The position numbers and the translations under genes were made by a program. DNA of 64,000 bases from Atkinsonella hypoxylon (Eukaryota > Ascomycota > Sordariomycetes > Hypocreales > Clavicipitaceae): the NCBI GenBank assembly GCA_000729835.1, contig JFHB01000066.1, forward strand, positions 1 through 64,000, written 5' to 3'. The number at the start of each line of letters is the position of its first letter. Position 1 is the first letter of the stretch. Of the stretch, positions 26,385 through 39,789 are shown in pieces. The notes below the pieces were generated by a model. The model did not search any database. It was not told the origin of the DNA and saw only the letters and a list, made by a program, of their open reading frames with translations.

Positions 26385-27199
26385 AAAATAGAGGCTTTAT
26401 TAGGAACTTATTCTAATTAAAGCGTATTATATAATTAAAAGGTTTTTTATAGAGATCCTAGAAGAAAGAAGAAAAAGCTGCTAAGTATTAGAGATAGAAG
26501 AGCACTTTAGCTTAAATATTACTAATATAAGAAAGAAGGAAATTATAGAGATAAAAGCTCTATATTATAAGGGATTATTTAATTAAAAAGAAAAGAAAAT
26601 TTCTATAGCTTTTTTAAGCTAAGAAGAGCTAAGCCTAGTTAAAGATAATTACTATATTATAAATACTAGCTAGTCTATTTAACCTCTATTTTGCTCTTAG
26701 CTAAAATAGCCTTAATATAGTAAAAAGGAAGTTTTTAGGTCCTTTAGACATTATAATTATTTAATTATAGAGAAAAATTTTTCTTTTATTCTTATTTTAG
26801 TAGTTATCTTTATATTTACTATTATTAGTAATTAAGTTCTTAGCCTTTATATCTTAGCGTTAAGAGCTTATATAACTATAGAAGCAGAAGGTAAAAGCAT
26901 TAAAAGTATAGCTAATATAGAGAATTATATATATTATACTCTTTCTACTAAGTAAGATTAATTATTCTTTTTATACCTACCTTTTATATTAAGCTATTCT
27001 ATTAGTTATTTATATAAGTTTAATATTCTATATCCCTTAAAGAAAAATATAAGCTTTATATTTAAAGCAGCTAATATTAGCTCTAGCTAATCTAGTAAAT
27101 CTTCTAAAAAAGTTATTTTAAAACCTAAGATTATAATAGAATTAAATACTTAAGATAAAAAGGCTAGTACTAGTAGCACTATAGCTATACCTTATAAGG

Positions 27200-30100
27200 C
27201 TCTTACTAAAGCTATAGGTAAAGCTATTAGAAAGCAGTAAGCTTAGGCTACCTTTAATAAGAAGTTTAATATATACTAATTTAAAGGAGAAAATATCCTT
27301 AATTACTTAACTAGCTTTAAGCTAAAAATAGAGACCTTATTTATTCTAAAGGAAAACTAGTAAAAGATATTTATTTATTATATTAACCTATTAATCTATA
27401 AGTATATAAAGGTTATTTATACCTTATATAATTAAAAAGAAGCTAAGGAGTAGCTTTTACTTTAGTATAAAGCTACTCTTTAGGATTAAAAAGAGTAAGC
27501 TAATAAAAAGCTTAAAGACCTAAAGAGAAACTATTTAAGAACTATAAAGAATACTCTCTATTAGCTTTAAGAACATTAAGCTACTATAATTAGCGCTAAG
27601 CTCTATATATAGTGCAGTATAACCTCTTAGTCTAATTACATTTATAAGGCCTTACTAGATACTATACTTACTAGCTTTATAGATTAAATAAAAGTTACTA
27701 GAGCTAAGTTTATTATAATACTCTATAGAGAGTTATTAAAGCAGCTTAGCTAGTATATATAAGCTAGAATAAAGCTAAAAAACTATAATTCTAAACTCTA
27801 TAATAATAGAAAGAACTACCTTTATATACCTTTAGGTAGAAGAAGTTCTAAGTATTATAGTATAAGTAATTTTAGTTATAAAGCTAAGGAAATTATATAG
27901 TCTATTTTAGAAGTAAAAGATTAAATAGATAATTTAACCTAGAAGTTTAAAGATATAAAGATTATACTTATAAAGTAAGTAATTTTAAAGATAAATATTA
28001 TAAAGCTTTTTAAAGAGAAATTTAGGAAAAAGAAAAAGAAAAGGCAGAATATATATATTAACGCTATTAATATATATAATAATACCTAGAGCTTTAGGAC
28101 CTATATAACTAAAAGCTATATAAGGCAGTATTACTGCTATTACTATAGTAAGGAAGGTTATTATATAGATTAATGCTAGTTTTACTAGTATAACAATAAG
28201 ATTAGCTTTATAAAGTATAATTAAAGAGTAAGTATTTTAACAGTAGAATTAAATAATTTAGTACTATTTATTCTTATATAAAGCTTCTTTAGTATAGAAA
28301 GTTATCTTTATAGGCTTATAGTGTTTTAAGTTAATTGTTTTAACTACTATATTATAAAATAGTATTATCTTTAAGTTAAGGAATTTAGTAGAAAAATATT
28401 AAACTATTAAAAGCTTAATAAGAAAAAGAGAGAGATATTAAATTAAATCTTTAATAAGATTAATATTTCTAATTATTACTTAATATATATTCTACTAAAA
28501 GCTATCTTTAAGAGGGACTCTACTAATAGTACTATAGTAGCTTTAATGTTTAAGATAAAGGAATATAAACCTAGAAGAACTCTTTATATACTAATTAAGG
28601 AGAGAATTATAGCCTAGCTCTTTAGAGTCTATACTATAGAGATATAACGCTTTATTAAGTAAGAAGAAGCTTTAAAAGACTAAGCTAAAAGGAAAGAAAA
28701 GAAAGCTAAAAAAAACAGCTTTATAGATATAAAAGTATAGCTTCTTATATAATTATTTAAAGATATTTTTTAGAAGAAAATTAAAGTTAGCTTATAAAAC
28801 CTATACTAACTAATGCTTATACTTACAGAAGTAATAGAGAATAAATGCTTAATATAAGTAAATAGTATTAATAAAGTCTATTATATTAATAGAATAAGTG
28901 CTAAAGTTATACCTCTATATTCTATTTTAAGGAAGAGGTAAAGAGTTAAGGAGTAAGAAGATTAATTAATTAATATTATTAAAATAATATCTACTATAGT
29001 TAAAGAGGCAGCAGAAGATAATAAAGAAGATATTACTAATAAATGTATAAAATAACTGCCTAGTAGTATCTAAAAGGATTTATAGAACGTTATATAAGAA
29101 TATATAGAAAATTATATTAAAAAGAAGAAGTTTATTGTAAATCTATAGGTAAATACACTTTATATTAAAGGATTAAATAGTATTTTAAAGCTAAAAGTAA
29201 TTATAAGCTATTTATAGAACTTACTTTACCTTTAAGTATAACTTAGAAGCCTAAACTCTTTACTTATTAATAGTCTTATAGATTATAGTTTATAAAGGAA
29301 TATTATTACTAAGGACCTTATTAAAGAGCTTAATTTAAAAATAACTCTAATAAAGCAAAAGACTACTACTATATCTTTTATATTATATAAGCTTATAATA
29401 TTAGAAAAGGTAATAATAAAGCTATACCTTAGAAACGTTTAAACACTAATTTACTTTTATATTACACTAAAGTCTTTATATATATAATTAATCCTTAAAA
29501 TGCCTTTTATATATATAGCTAAAGTTACCTTTAAGTATAGTAATAAAGAAGGTAAGCTCCTTTTAAAGTGCTATTTTAGTAATATTATATTAGTCTTAAG
29601 GGTTACTAAAAGTGTTAAATAGAAAACTATAATAAATAAAGTAATAGCTATTAGCGTTAATTTAATCTTAATTAATAAGTTATCTAAGGATTTAGTCTAT
29701 AATTAAATAGTTAAAGAGAGTCTTAAAGCTAAGTTAAATAATAATAAGGAGCTAGTGCTTATAATAAAGAATAAGGGCGTAGCTATTATTAACCTTATAA
29801 TAAAAGGAATAGCTAATTAGTATAGAAGCTAACTTAAAGAGGCTATAGAGAAGATTTAGCCCTTAAGATAATTATAACTAATTAATCTAAAAGTAAATAT
29901 ATTATATAAGCAAAAAGCTAATAAGATTCTACTAAAAGACAATATTCCTTTAGATAAATCTATACCTAATAAAGACCTTAAGTAGAAATAGAAGAAGTAA
30001 AAAGAGGCAAAAGTATACTTAAATAAATTAGAAAAATACACTAAATATATTATAGAAAGATTTAGTAAAAAACCCTAAGGATTTTAAATAATAAAAAAGC

Positions 30101-33100
30101 GCTTAAATTAAATAGTTAAATAAGTGTAAGAATATTTAATAGTAGAAAAAGTTAATATTTTTAAGGAAATTCTCTATAACTAAAAGGCAGTATTAGTATA
30201 AAACTTATTAGAGTATAAAAAGATTAATTCTTTAGTTATACTACCTTAAGTTATTTATACTATTGCTTATAGAGCTTAGAAAGTAAAGTTAATACTAATA
30301 TCTATTAGCCTATAAAGAAGACTAGTTAATTTATTAAAAAAGAAGCTTTAGTATAAGTTATTAGAAGAGAGCTATAGATTTTATAGAAACTCTTACTTTT
30401 TAGTAATAAAGAAAAATAAAGGGATATAGCTAGTGCTATTTATAATAGCTTATAATAAGATTATAATATAGAATACCTATATCCTAAAAGGAGTAAAAGC
30501 TTTTAGTAAAGAATTTAGAATATATAAAATACTTTTAGTTATTAATTTACTGTTAAGCTATAACTAGGTGCTACTTATAGAGGAAAGTAGGGACTTAATA
30601 ATAATTTTAATAATAATAAAGCTTCTATAACTTTATATACTTCCTTAAGAAGCAACTAACTCTATTACTTAATTTATTTAGATAGTAAAGAGAATTCTTT
30701 TTAACCTAATTCCTTATACTTATAAGCCTTTCTTAAACAATATTATAGTAAAAGGCTTTACTACTATATATAATAGAGAGAAAGTGTTGCTTAATATATA
30801 AAGATATATTATAGAATATTTAATTAATATTAATAAAGTCCTTATTAATATTAAGCTAGCTAATTACACTATATTTACTGTAAAATTAAAGCTATACTAA
30901 AAGACTATAGAGATTATTAGATTTATATATAGTACTAATAAGAGAAAACCCTTAGAAGTAAAAGTAATAAAGATTCTAAAGTAAATAGAGTATAAGAATA
31001 TTTTTAAGGTTAAATTCTTTCTTAAGCTTATAGGCTGTTATTATATCTAGGTATAGTATTACTCTATAAAAGCTAAGCCTTTTATAATCTTACTTAAGAA
31101 GAGTACTAAGTAGACTTAAGAACTAAACTAGAAAAACGCTATAGAGGTTCTTAAGTATATAATAATAACTACACTAGTTCTTATAATAATTAATCTTAGC
31201 TTAAGCGCTAAAGAAATTATATTAATAGTTAACGTAAGCTTAAAAGGATAAAGAGCAGTTTTAATGTAAATTATTAATAGATAATAACACTTTATACAAT
31301 ATAAAAGTAGATATTAAAGCAATTTAGAAATTAAGTATAATAGAATAAAGTAAGAATATAGAGCTATTATTTATACATTAAGAAGGCTATAAATTTATCT
31401 CTATAGAGTTCCCTTTACTCTAAAGACTAATTCTTAAGTACTTATATATTAGCTTAATAGCGCTATTAATAACGTTCTAGGCGCACTTATTACACAATAG
31501 ATTAGCTATATTATACTGTTTAATTTTATAGCTAGGTATATTCTAGGAGAAAAAAATAAAATAGCTAATACTTTATTATATAAAGAAGGTAGGCCTTTTA
31601 ATATATTAGATTAAGCAGCTAAAGGGAACATTAAAGATTTTATTAATCTATAGCTTAACGTTAATAAGATCTAGCTATATAATAGAGTATACTATACTTC
31701 TAGAACTTAATAAATTATAGATTTCCTTTTAATATTATAAAGACTATTTAATCTAGATAAGAGTAAGTATAAGTAACTTTATATAAGTGCTAAGTAATAC
31801 TTCTTAGATAAAGGCCTATTATAGAAGAAACTAACTAGTACTATAAAGGGTTTTACCTTAGTTATTAAAGACTTAATATAACAAAAGAAGATTATTAAGG
31901 CTTTATATAAGTAAATAGGTTATAAAGGTATAGAAGTTATATTTTAAGTAGCTAGAATTAAGTACTTTTAGAAAGAACTCTAGAATATAGTTTAAGTAAT
32001 AATTTTCTATTATAAGGTATACTAAAAGTTTACTTCTTAGAGGCCTAAAGAATTATTAATATTAGTAGCTTTAGGCAGCCTAATAAGTAAGATATATATT
32101 AATACTTAATATATACTACTTAATTATAGTTTTAAGTACCTTCTAGAAGTAAGATATAACCTTACTAAATAGATAGAAGTATACTCTATATAGTATACTA
32201 ATGTTACAGCTATTTAGAAGTTCTTAATAAAACTAATTATATAATTTAAAGTCTTCTAATTTCTAGTTTTTAATAGAGAGCTAGAAATATATAGAAATCT
32301 TAAAAAAGCAGTTAAAGCTATTAGAATTAAAAGGATTAAGACATTAGTATATAATCTAAAAGCTAATTTACCTATTAAAGCTAGTTATTAAACGCTTATA
32401 TTTACCCTTTTAAAAATAGAAGGTTTTAATAAAAAGTAGTTTAAATTGCTAAATAAAGCACTATTAGTAGACTATATAGCTATATAAGCATTATATAGTA
32501 AATCTACTTTCTACCTAATTTACAGTTAGAAGTTTATTCTTTCTTTAGAAGTTAAATTTCCTACTTAAAGGTTAATTAATTAGTTAGAAGTTATAACAAT
32601 ATAGAATCTCTTTAAAGTAAGAGTTAAAATACTAAAACAAAAAGAAGTAAATATTTAAAAGGCTTATATAAAAGTCTTTATATTTAGGTAATACTTAGCT
32701 AATTAAATAAACTAAAACTAAAAGGCATTATTGTAAAAAAAGAAAGATTAATTAGTTCTAAAAGATCTAGTTCTTATATATAATATATAAAGGGTTATAG
32801 ATATATTAATAAAGAAGAAGTTAGTAATATAATAGAATAGTTCTTTTAAAGTATATAGCTAAGTAAAAGTTACTAGCGCTTACTATTTAAAGACTCTAAA
32901 TAGTATAGTGCTTAATAAAACTATTTCTAGGGATTATATTAAGAAGTTTAAGCTTAATCTAAAGAGATAGTAGACTTTTACTGCTAATAAATAGCTCTAT
33001 ACTCTATAATATACTGCTTAGTATAGCGAAAACGCTAGTAACTTTAAGTAAAATACTAATAAATTGCAACCTACTAATGCCTAGTATAATATATTAGATT

Positions 33101-33530
33101 AAATAGTTTCTAAGGACTATATATTATAGCTATACTAAAAAAAGGATTTTAAGAATAATAGCGCTAAAGTAGATCTTTTACTATAACGTTATTTAAAGTA
33201 TATAATAGAAGTTTATCTACTAATAATACCTAAAGAAGAGCGTAGAAGCTATAAGGAGATTAATAATATTATTTAATCTTAGCAATTTACCTATAACTTT
33301 ACTAGAATATATAACTTATTATAGCTTTTATAAAAGCTAATGCTATAGTCTCTATATCTTTAGCTTTAAGGAGAAAGGAGGTTAAGTTTATTTATTTATA
33401 TATTTAAGACTAACTAAGATTTAATAATAGTATATTAAGATTATTTAGAGATTTAAAGCTAATTAGAATTAAAACTATAAACCTAGATTAAATAGAATAT
33501 ATAAAAAGTTTTTAAAAACCACTAAAAATA
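27200..33530 (+). pseudogene. Gypsy-1 gag-pol polyprotein, broken
   Basis: Ignoring TAA/TAG, gag runs from about 27.25 kb and ends in a degraded CCHC knuckle (CYYYSKEGYYIDQC, near 28,130-28,175). A protease region lies around 29.3-29.6 kb. RT starts near 30,380 with YRNSYFLVIKK and has FLNNIIVKG (ancestral FLDDI.VKG) at about 30,730-30,760. RNase H is around 31.2-31.6 kb. The integrase core has the block ancestral to HPQ.N..IERG near 32.3-32.4 kb and AL..DYIAIQALYS near 32.46 kb. The order RT-RH-IN marks Ty3/Gypsy. Both catalytic Asp codons of the RT box have become Asn. Confidence 0.85.
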
Positions 33531-36500
33531 AGTATAGTTCTATTCTATTTTAACTAAAGAGGCTACTTAGCCTTTACTCTTTTTTTGTTTTTTTTATCTT
33601 TTAACTTAAGCAATTTATACTTAATCTTCTAGCGAAATTCTAGTAGTTCTAATATCTAGGGGAAAGAGTAAGGAATATTAACTACTATAAAGGGAGAAAG
33701 ATCCTTATAAAGAACCTTCTAGAGCCTTAAAAGAATAAATAGTTAATCTATCTAGTTTTTACCCTAGAACGTTACAAAAGAAGTATTATAGTAAATCTAG
33801 CTATAGTTACTATAACCTTTTGCAAATTGCTACTTATAGCTTGCAGCAGTAGAGCTACTCTAGACGCAATTGCTGTATAAGCTGCTATAAACATCCTTAA
33901 GAGAGGTACAGCTATAAAATAGAAAGTAGATATATTCCCTAAATAAGGTAACTATCTATAGATATATATTAGTGCAATAAGAGCAAAATGCACTATTCTC
34001 TTTACTAAAGAATAAGATTAAAAGGGCTTTATAGTGCTCTTAATAATTAGTAAGTATATAATAGAAATATCTATAAGAATAAGCTATTTTAGTTAAAATA
34101 AAGATAAAGTTCTTAACGTTTAATTCTAATATAACCTTATATAAAAGAGAGCTTTCTCTTATAGTACTATTAATAAACTAAGCCTTAAGATTCTAATTAT
34201 AAAAGAATTTAATAGCTCTTAAAGGTATATTAGGTATAGAACTCTATTAAAAAGCAACTTTAGTGTATATTAAGCAGCTACTAGCACTAATGTTATTGCC
34301 TCTATAAACTTAAAGCTTAAAGGTAAATTTATACTAAAGAGGTAAGGTTTATTAGTATAATAAGAGAATAGAAGTATAATTAAAAGCTTTTTTATAAAAG
34401 ACTTACTATATTAATAAGCGTTATTAAAGGAAAAATATCTATTTAACTATTCTAAGAGAGAGTAACCTAATAAAAGAGAGCAGTAAAAGGGATTCTTCTA
34501 CTAATAATATTCTATATATTTATAAGATCTTTATAGTTTTAAGGAAGCTTTTTAGCTATAATTAAATAATTAAAGATACTAATAAAGATAATAAGAAAGA
34601 GGCTATATAGAAAGGTAGTTATAAAAAGAAAGAAGAAAGATAAATATAATTAGTTAAAAAGAATATTATAAATTACTTAATAAGTTTATAGCTATTAAAG
34701 TCTTAGTATATATTTACTGTTAGCCTCTACTAAATTATAATAATTATAGATAGCTATTAACTAAGGATTTATTAAGATAATACTAGCTATAATATAGCCT
34801 ATATTTCTACTCTCTTTCTCTCTTTATTTCTTTATTCTTATAATATTTTTATTATAAGTACTTACTTAAGCTTCTTTTTACCTTTAATTTTTTAAAAGCT
34901 ATTTAATCTTTACTACTAAAATAGAAAATAAATACTAGAAACCTATTTCTAAGACTAGCTTTAGAGTTATATATAAGGGATAAATATATTACTTTAAGAC
35001 GTTAAGGAACCTACTAATATACTACATTATAGTGTAAGTCTATAAGCTAGTTAGCAATTTCTTTTATATAGAAGAGTAAGATTAAGTAAATTTACCTCTT
35101 AAGAAGCTCTATAAGTACTAGCTGCCTCTCTTTTAGTAACGTTTTAAGTAGCCTTCTTTTAGCCTACTACTTTATTAGAATTATAATTTAGATAACTTTA
35201 GGCTTATAGAGTTAATATAGCCTAGCTAGAGTTTAGCAATCTAGTTTAATTATCTTAATAATATTTATAGCTTTCTAATAAAGTTCTTTAAGTAAAAGAC
35301 TTATTGTAAATAGTTAGATTAATTCTAGCTTACTACTATAGTAAGGATTATTACTTATAGAATTAAGTATATAGTAGTTATCTTTAAGGAGTCTTTTATA
35401 ATTAATATAGAAGAGATAAACTAAAGTAAGATTATAAGACTTATAGGTTAAAAGGTATATAGAATTAAAGATAGGTTTTAACTTATTTTCTACTGTTATA
35501 ATATAAGCTATAACCTTTCTGCCTTATATAATAAAATAAGTAGGTAAAGACTTATTACTAGCTTTCTTTTCTTTAATAACTACTAAACTTATTTTATCTT
35601 TAATTGCTTAAAGAGATACTATTATTACTTTAATATAGAACCTAAAGGCAGAATTAAAAGGTTTAAAGCTGCAGTTTATAGTTAAGTATAAACTTTACAG
35701 CTTCTTTAGTATTTATACCTATTCTAGGCAATTTTAGTACTATATTATAAGTAGAAGAGCAACTAGGAATATAGATATACCTATTTATCCTTCTTAATAT
35801 AAACGCTTTATTATTTAGTTAAGTATCTTCTAATTAATCTTATTAGTAATAGCTTATATAATATACTTTACACTTAATATAGTAACTATAGAATTACTTA
35901 AACATTAAGGAACAAATTTAAACTATACCTTTATAACTAAGTTATAACTAATAACTCTATTAATTAGTTTTATAACTACTGTAAAGGTACTAATAGAGTT
36001 ATAATAGTCTTATATACAATAGCAGTAAATAAGCTTAGTTTTATAAATAAATATATAGTTATTAAAAAAGCTAAAACTATAGGCTTTAACCTTAGCTACC
36101 TTTAAAAAAATACTATAAAGCGTTTTATCTTAAGATATTACTTATAGATAACTAGTAGTAGAATTCCTATTCTAAAGAAGCTTAATGCCTAGAAATTTAC
36201 CTTAAGCAATTATAATTAAGTAATTAAATAGTTAATAGAGGTTAATAAATAAATGCTTATATAACTTTAGGAGAATTAGTTTATTACTGCTGTTTAGTTT
36301 AATAGCAATTCTATTATCTATAATAGAACTATTAAAGTAGTAATAATAGTAAGGGAATAGCGTTTATATCTTCTAATGTAGATAAGTAAGCCTAGCTAAG
36401 CTCTTATACATTATAAGCTGCTCTCTTTTGTATAAAAGAAGTCTTTAATTATAATATTTAAGGTGCTACTATAGCTTATAACTAATTTATAAAGCCCTTT

Positions 36501-37141
36501 ATTATTACTACTACTAAATAATTTAGAGGTTTCTACTAGAATTTTTAGTATACTATAAGATTTTATATAAAGAGATTAAATAGAATCTTACAGTAAGAAC
36601 TAGCTTCTATAACAATTATAGAACTTAAAGTATTAGCTACTATCTTTACGTTTTATAGAACTATTAGTATAGAAGTAGAAATCTAGGTAAAGAGATAAAG
36701 AGATTATAAAAACAGTAAAATAAGCACTTAGAGCTAAAGGATACTACACTATAAAGGATTAAATAGAAGCGTTAGCTTAAAGATATATTGCTAAACAGCC
36801 TATAATAGCCTATAATTCTGTTACTAATATAAACCTTAGTATTATACTGCTAGCTCTCTTCTATTCTAGCGCTTAGCAAGAGATAATTAAGGTAAATAAA
36901 AGACACTATTTAATTATATCTAGGGTAACTAAATAAAGTGTAAATTGCTAAGAAAGAGTTACTTATTATAAAGAAAAGCACCTAGCTATAAGAACGCTAT
37001 TATTAGTAAGAGGGACACTACTATATACACTAAAGACACTAAAGCTATTATAGAAGATAAAAGAATTAGGACTTTAGGATTAAGGAAATTAGCTAGAGAG
37101 TTAAGTTACTTATAAGTTTTACTTTATAAGCTTATTTATAA
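33531..37141 (+). other. Gypsy-1 post-integrase region, unassigned
   Basis: 3.6 kb of very AT-rich sequence between the integrase end and the polypurine tract. Plus-strand read-through near 36.6-37.1 kb gives Arg/Lys/Gln-rich sequence with coding texture, so an additional ORF may once have existed. I recognise no motif. It is unusually long for a Gypsy 3' region. Confidence 0.4.
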
Positions 37142-37153
37142 CTAGGGAGGTAT

Positions 37154-37635
37154 TATATTGCAGTAGGGTTACCCCCTTACGCTTTTATATTAGCTTTATA
37201 AGGGATACTATATATAGGTTTTCTCTATAAGAGTATGCATTACCTAGACGTTTAAATAGTTTAAGTAACTAAGTGTATAAGCAGCTTCTACTAATTCTTT
37301 TTAGGCTTTTACCCTTTTAATTAATTAATATCTTTTAGCCTGCTTTAATTTATAACACTTAACTCTTAAGAGATATTACTTTACTGCTAGTAACACTTTC
37401 CCTAACTCTTTAATACATTTAGCTCCTTCTATATATATATATCTTCTAAGCTGCAATTAATATTTTATTTCTGCCTTTTCTAACTATTTAATCTTCTTAC
37501 TTACTATTGTTTAATAGTACGCACTAACAAATATCTTGCTCTCTGCCGATCCTCTTCGATCTTAACGTGCGCTATATCGTTACCCGCTTTAGTGTAGGCT
37601 GTATGGTCATTTAGGGGTTTGGTTTTAAGACGACA
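37154..37635 (+). repeat. Gypsy-1 copy B 3' LTR
   Basis: 482-bp partner of 25,903-26,384. Heavily mutated for about 370 bp, then abruptly CG-containing over the last about 110 bp (37,530-37,635). Confidence 0.9.
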
Positions 37636-38552
37636 AAATAGCAGTTAGGGCACTGTTCTTATATATAACCCTATTTAGTTAAGTATACATTTTCTCTGTC
37701 TTTATATTAGCTAGCACTGCAGCAGCTGCACTAAGGGGTCTTCTTGCAGAATCTTGCAATATAGCTAAACCTATAGCAGCAGAAGTATTGCTTAAGGTGG
37801 AGTACCTTATTGTATAGTTTAACTTTAAATATCTTAGCTATATAGATAGCCCCTGCTTAGTATAGGCAGTTAGCTGCCTCTATACTGTTTAGTCTAATAA
37901 TTAGAGGGGCTCTTATTGCAGTTCCCTTTAGTTTCTAAACTGTTACCTTAGCAATACCTAAGCTGTTTTCTGTTTCTAGGTTTTATATAATTTCTTCTCT
38001 TTTAATTTCTATAGTATAGTAAGTTAGGAAATTCTTAATAATAACACTATAGATTCTGCGCTATAAGGCTACTCCCTAGCTAAAGGAGGCTCTAAGCTAT
38101 CTCTATTCCTCTTTATATAGTTTAGCTGTCTCTTTAAACGTAATAACTATATCTCTGCTGTATAGGCGTCTTACTGCTACAGTAGTGCCTTACCTAGTAG
38201 CGCAGTTAACTGCTCTAACTATCTTAGTTAGGCTTCTATTTTTTAAGAGCTTAGGGATTATATCTCCTTAAACAATTATTTTACAGTGCTGTTGTAAAGG
38301 GACTAGGAGGGTGCCTAAACAGCTAGCAGTTGTAGTTATTGCTAGTGTTATATTACAGGCTGCAATATTTACCTAGGTTAGATTCCCCTTAGCGCTAGCC
38401 TAGAGGGTCTTTTTAATTGCTTTTTTAACTACTCTTTTAAGGTTTTTAGTTATAACTAGTGTTAATAGGTTATAGGCAGTAGCGTGCCTAGACCTAGCCT
38501 TTTCTGCGTTATACACTTTTAGCAGCACTTTCTATACATCTAGAAGCGCTAC
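37636..38552 (-). pseudogene. LINE ORF1 (gag-like) with zinc knuckles, broken
   Basis: On minus this piece encodes, with RIP stops ignored, the C-terminal half of a LINE ORF1 protein. A LxxEAANxLYQAG-like stretch is followed by a CCHC knuckle (CFCCYRFSYIARFC, near 37,745-37,795) and further Cys pairs (CSCC, then CPNC at the very end). The frame CPNC-Y continues into RAYLAQF at 25,901, across the Gypsy-1 insertion. That confirms this piece and ORF2 belong to one element. The knuckle His is changed to Tyr, a C-to-T effect. Confidence 0.8.
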
Positions 38553-39060
38553 TGTTAAAAGTAGCTTCAACACCAGCGATACCAACATCGCCAACTTCAT
38601 GCAACATCAGCTCCAACAGCTGGTACTAGCACAACTACTCCAACAGTAGCACAACAAAGGAACTTAGTTACAACAACTAAGTGTAGGAAACAAGTAGGTG
38701 TAGTGGACTAGAATAGGATACAATAGGGGTTATCTAGTCTGTTATCTTTCCTTTGTTATAGGGCTCTACACACACTAATATTAGCCCCTCTTATAGAGGC
38801 AGTGCAACAGATTACTTAGCATCTCTTGGAATTCTCTTGCTCTATAAGCTGCAGGATTTTTAGGTATCTAGCTATCCCCTTTCTTGTTTTTCCTTCTTCT
38901 CTTCTCTTTCTTTCTCTCTTAGAATTAGCTATATATAGGCCACTTCCTCCCTTCTAAGTTAGAGGAATTAAGTAAGTAATTTACACTCTTCTATATACTA
39001 GAAGCTTCTTTATCTTCTCTCTCTTCTGTTATCTCTTCTCTCTTCCTTTTAATAGTTATA
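38553..39060 (+). repeat. Copia-3 5' LTR
   Basis: 508-bp LTR. The first about 110 bp is unmutated (many CAs and TGs). The last about 130 bp is RIP-mutated, for example it ends TAATAGTTATA where the partner ends TGATAGCTACA. Confidence 0.93.
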
Positions 39061-39789
39061 AGCCTAGTTTGCCCTTCTTTAGCATCTTTACCTTTTTAAT
39101 AACTCTATTATCTTCTTTAGCTCTCTAAAGCTATTTATATTATTCTGTTATTATAGATACCTAGTATCTTTAATAGCACTCTTTTTATTATATAGTTACG
39201 TGCTTTACACTATACTATATAATTTCCCTATTATCTATTATAATAATATCTTTTCTTGTTATTAATAACAATAATATCTTTTTTTATTATTAATAACAAT
39301 AACATTATTTCTTATTATCTACTATAATAATAACCTCTTTAATATTAATTACGTAATATTAACCCTAACTCTAACCCTAGAGGGTTAGCAGAGGAAGTTA
39401 GTTATTAACCCTTTTAAAGACATAATACTTACAACAATTTAACAATAAGTTAAGCAGTTACGCTACTAAAAGCGCCCTAATTTTTACTATAGATTTTGCT
39501 CTAATTTAAAATCTAACTTCTATTCTAAATTTATCTTTAAAAATAGAATAATTCCCTTAAATTAACTTCTTAATTTTCTTTTAGCATTAGTTTTAAATTT
39601 AACAGTAAAGTATAATATTAATTTTTAGTCTTAAATTTACACTAACTTTAACAATAAATTCTACAGCGAATTTAACTCTAATTACAAAACGGATTTCTAT
39701 TATAGATTCTTTATTAATTAATCTACTAGATTTACACCTAGACTTACACTATAGATTCCACTATAGAGCTTAGATTAACAGCTTAATAC

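Larger units (their letters stand above)
25903..37635 (+). mobile_element. Gypsy-1 copy B: 11.7-kb Ty3/Gypsy retrotransposon
   Basis: The two LTRs (25,903-26,384 and 37,154-37,635) are 482 bp each. The polypurine tract CTAGGGAGGTAT is at 37,142-37,153. The insertion lies in LINE ORF1; flanking 5-mers are TATAG (25,898-25,902) and AATAG (37,637-37,641, one base from the LTR end), one mismatch. Gag, protease, RT, RNase H and integrase run on plus from about 27.2 to 33.5 kb, followed by 3.6 kb of unassigned sequence. It is the most heavily RIP-mutated element here: on reading I found essentially no TGA, TGG, TCA or CCA inside it. Confidence 0.9.

Noticed and set aside
29856..30041. 61-aa minus ORF in Gypsy-1
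   Set aside because: A chance opening opposite the plus-strand polyprotein in AT-rich sequence.
39355..39385. Telomere-like TTAACCCTAACTCTAACCCT
   Set aside because: A single short imperfect stretch inside the Copia-3 internal region, not an array.
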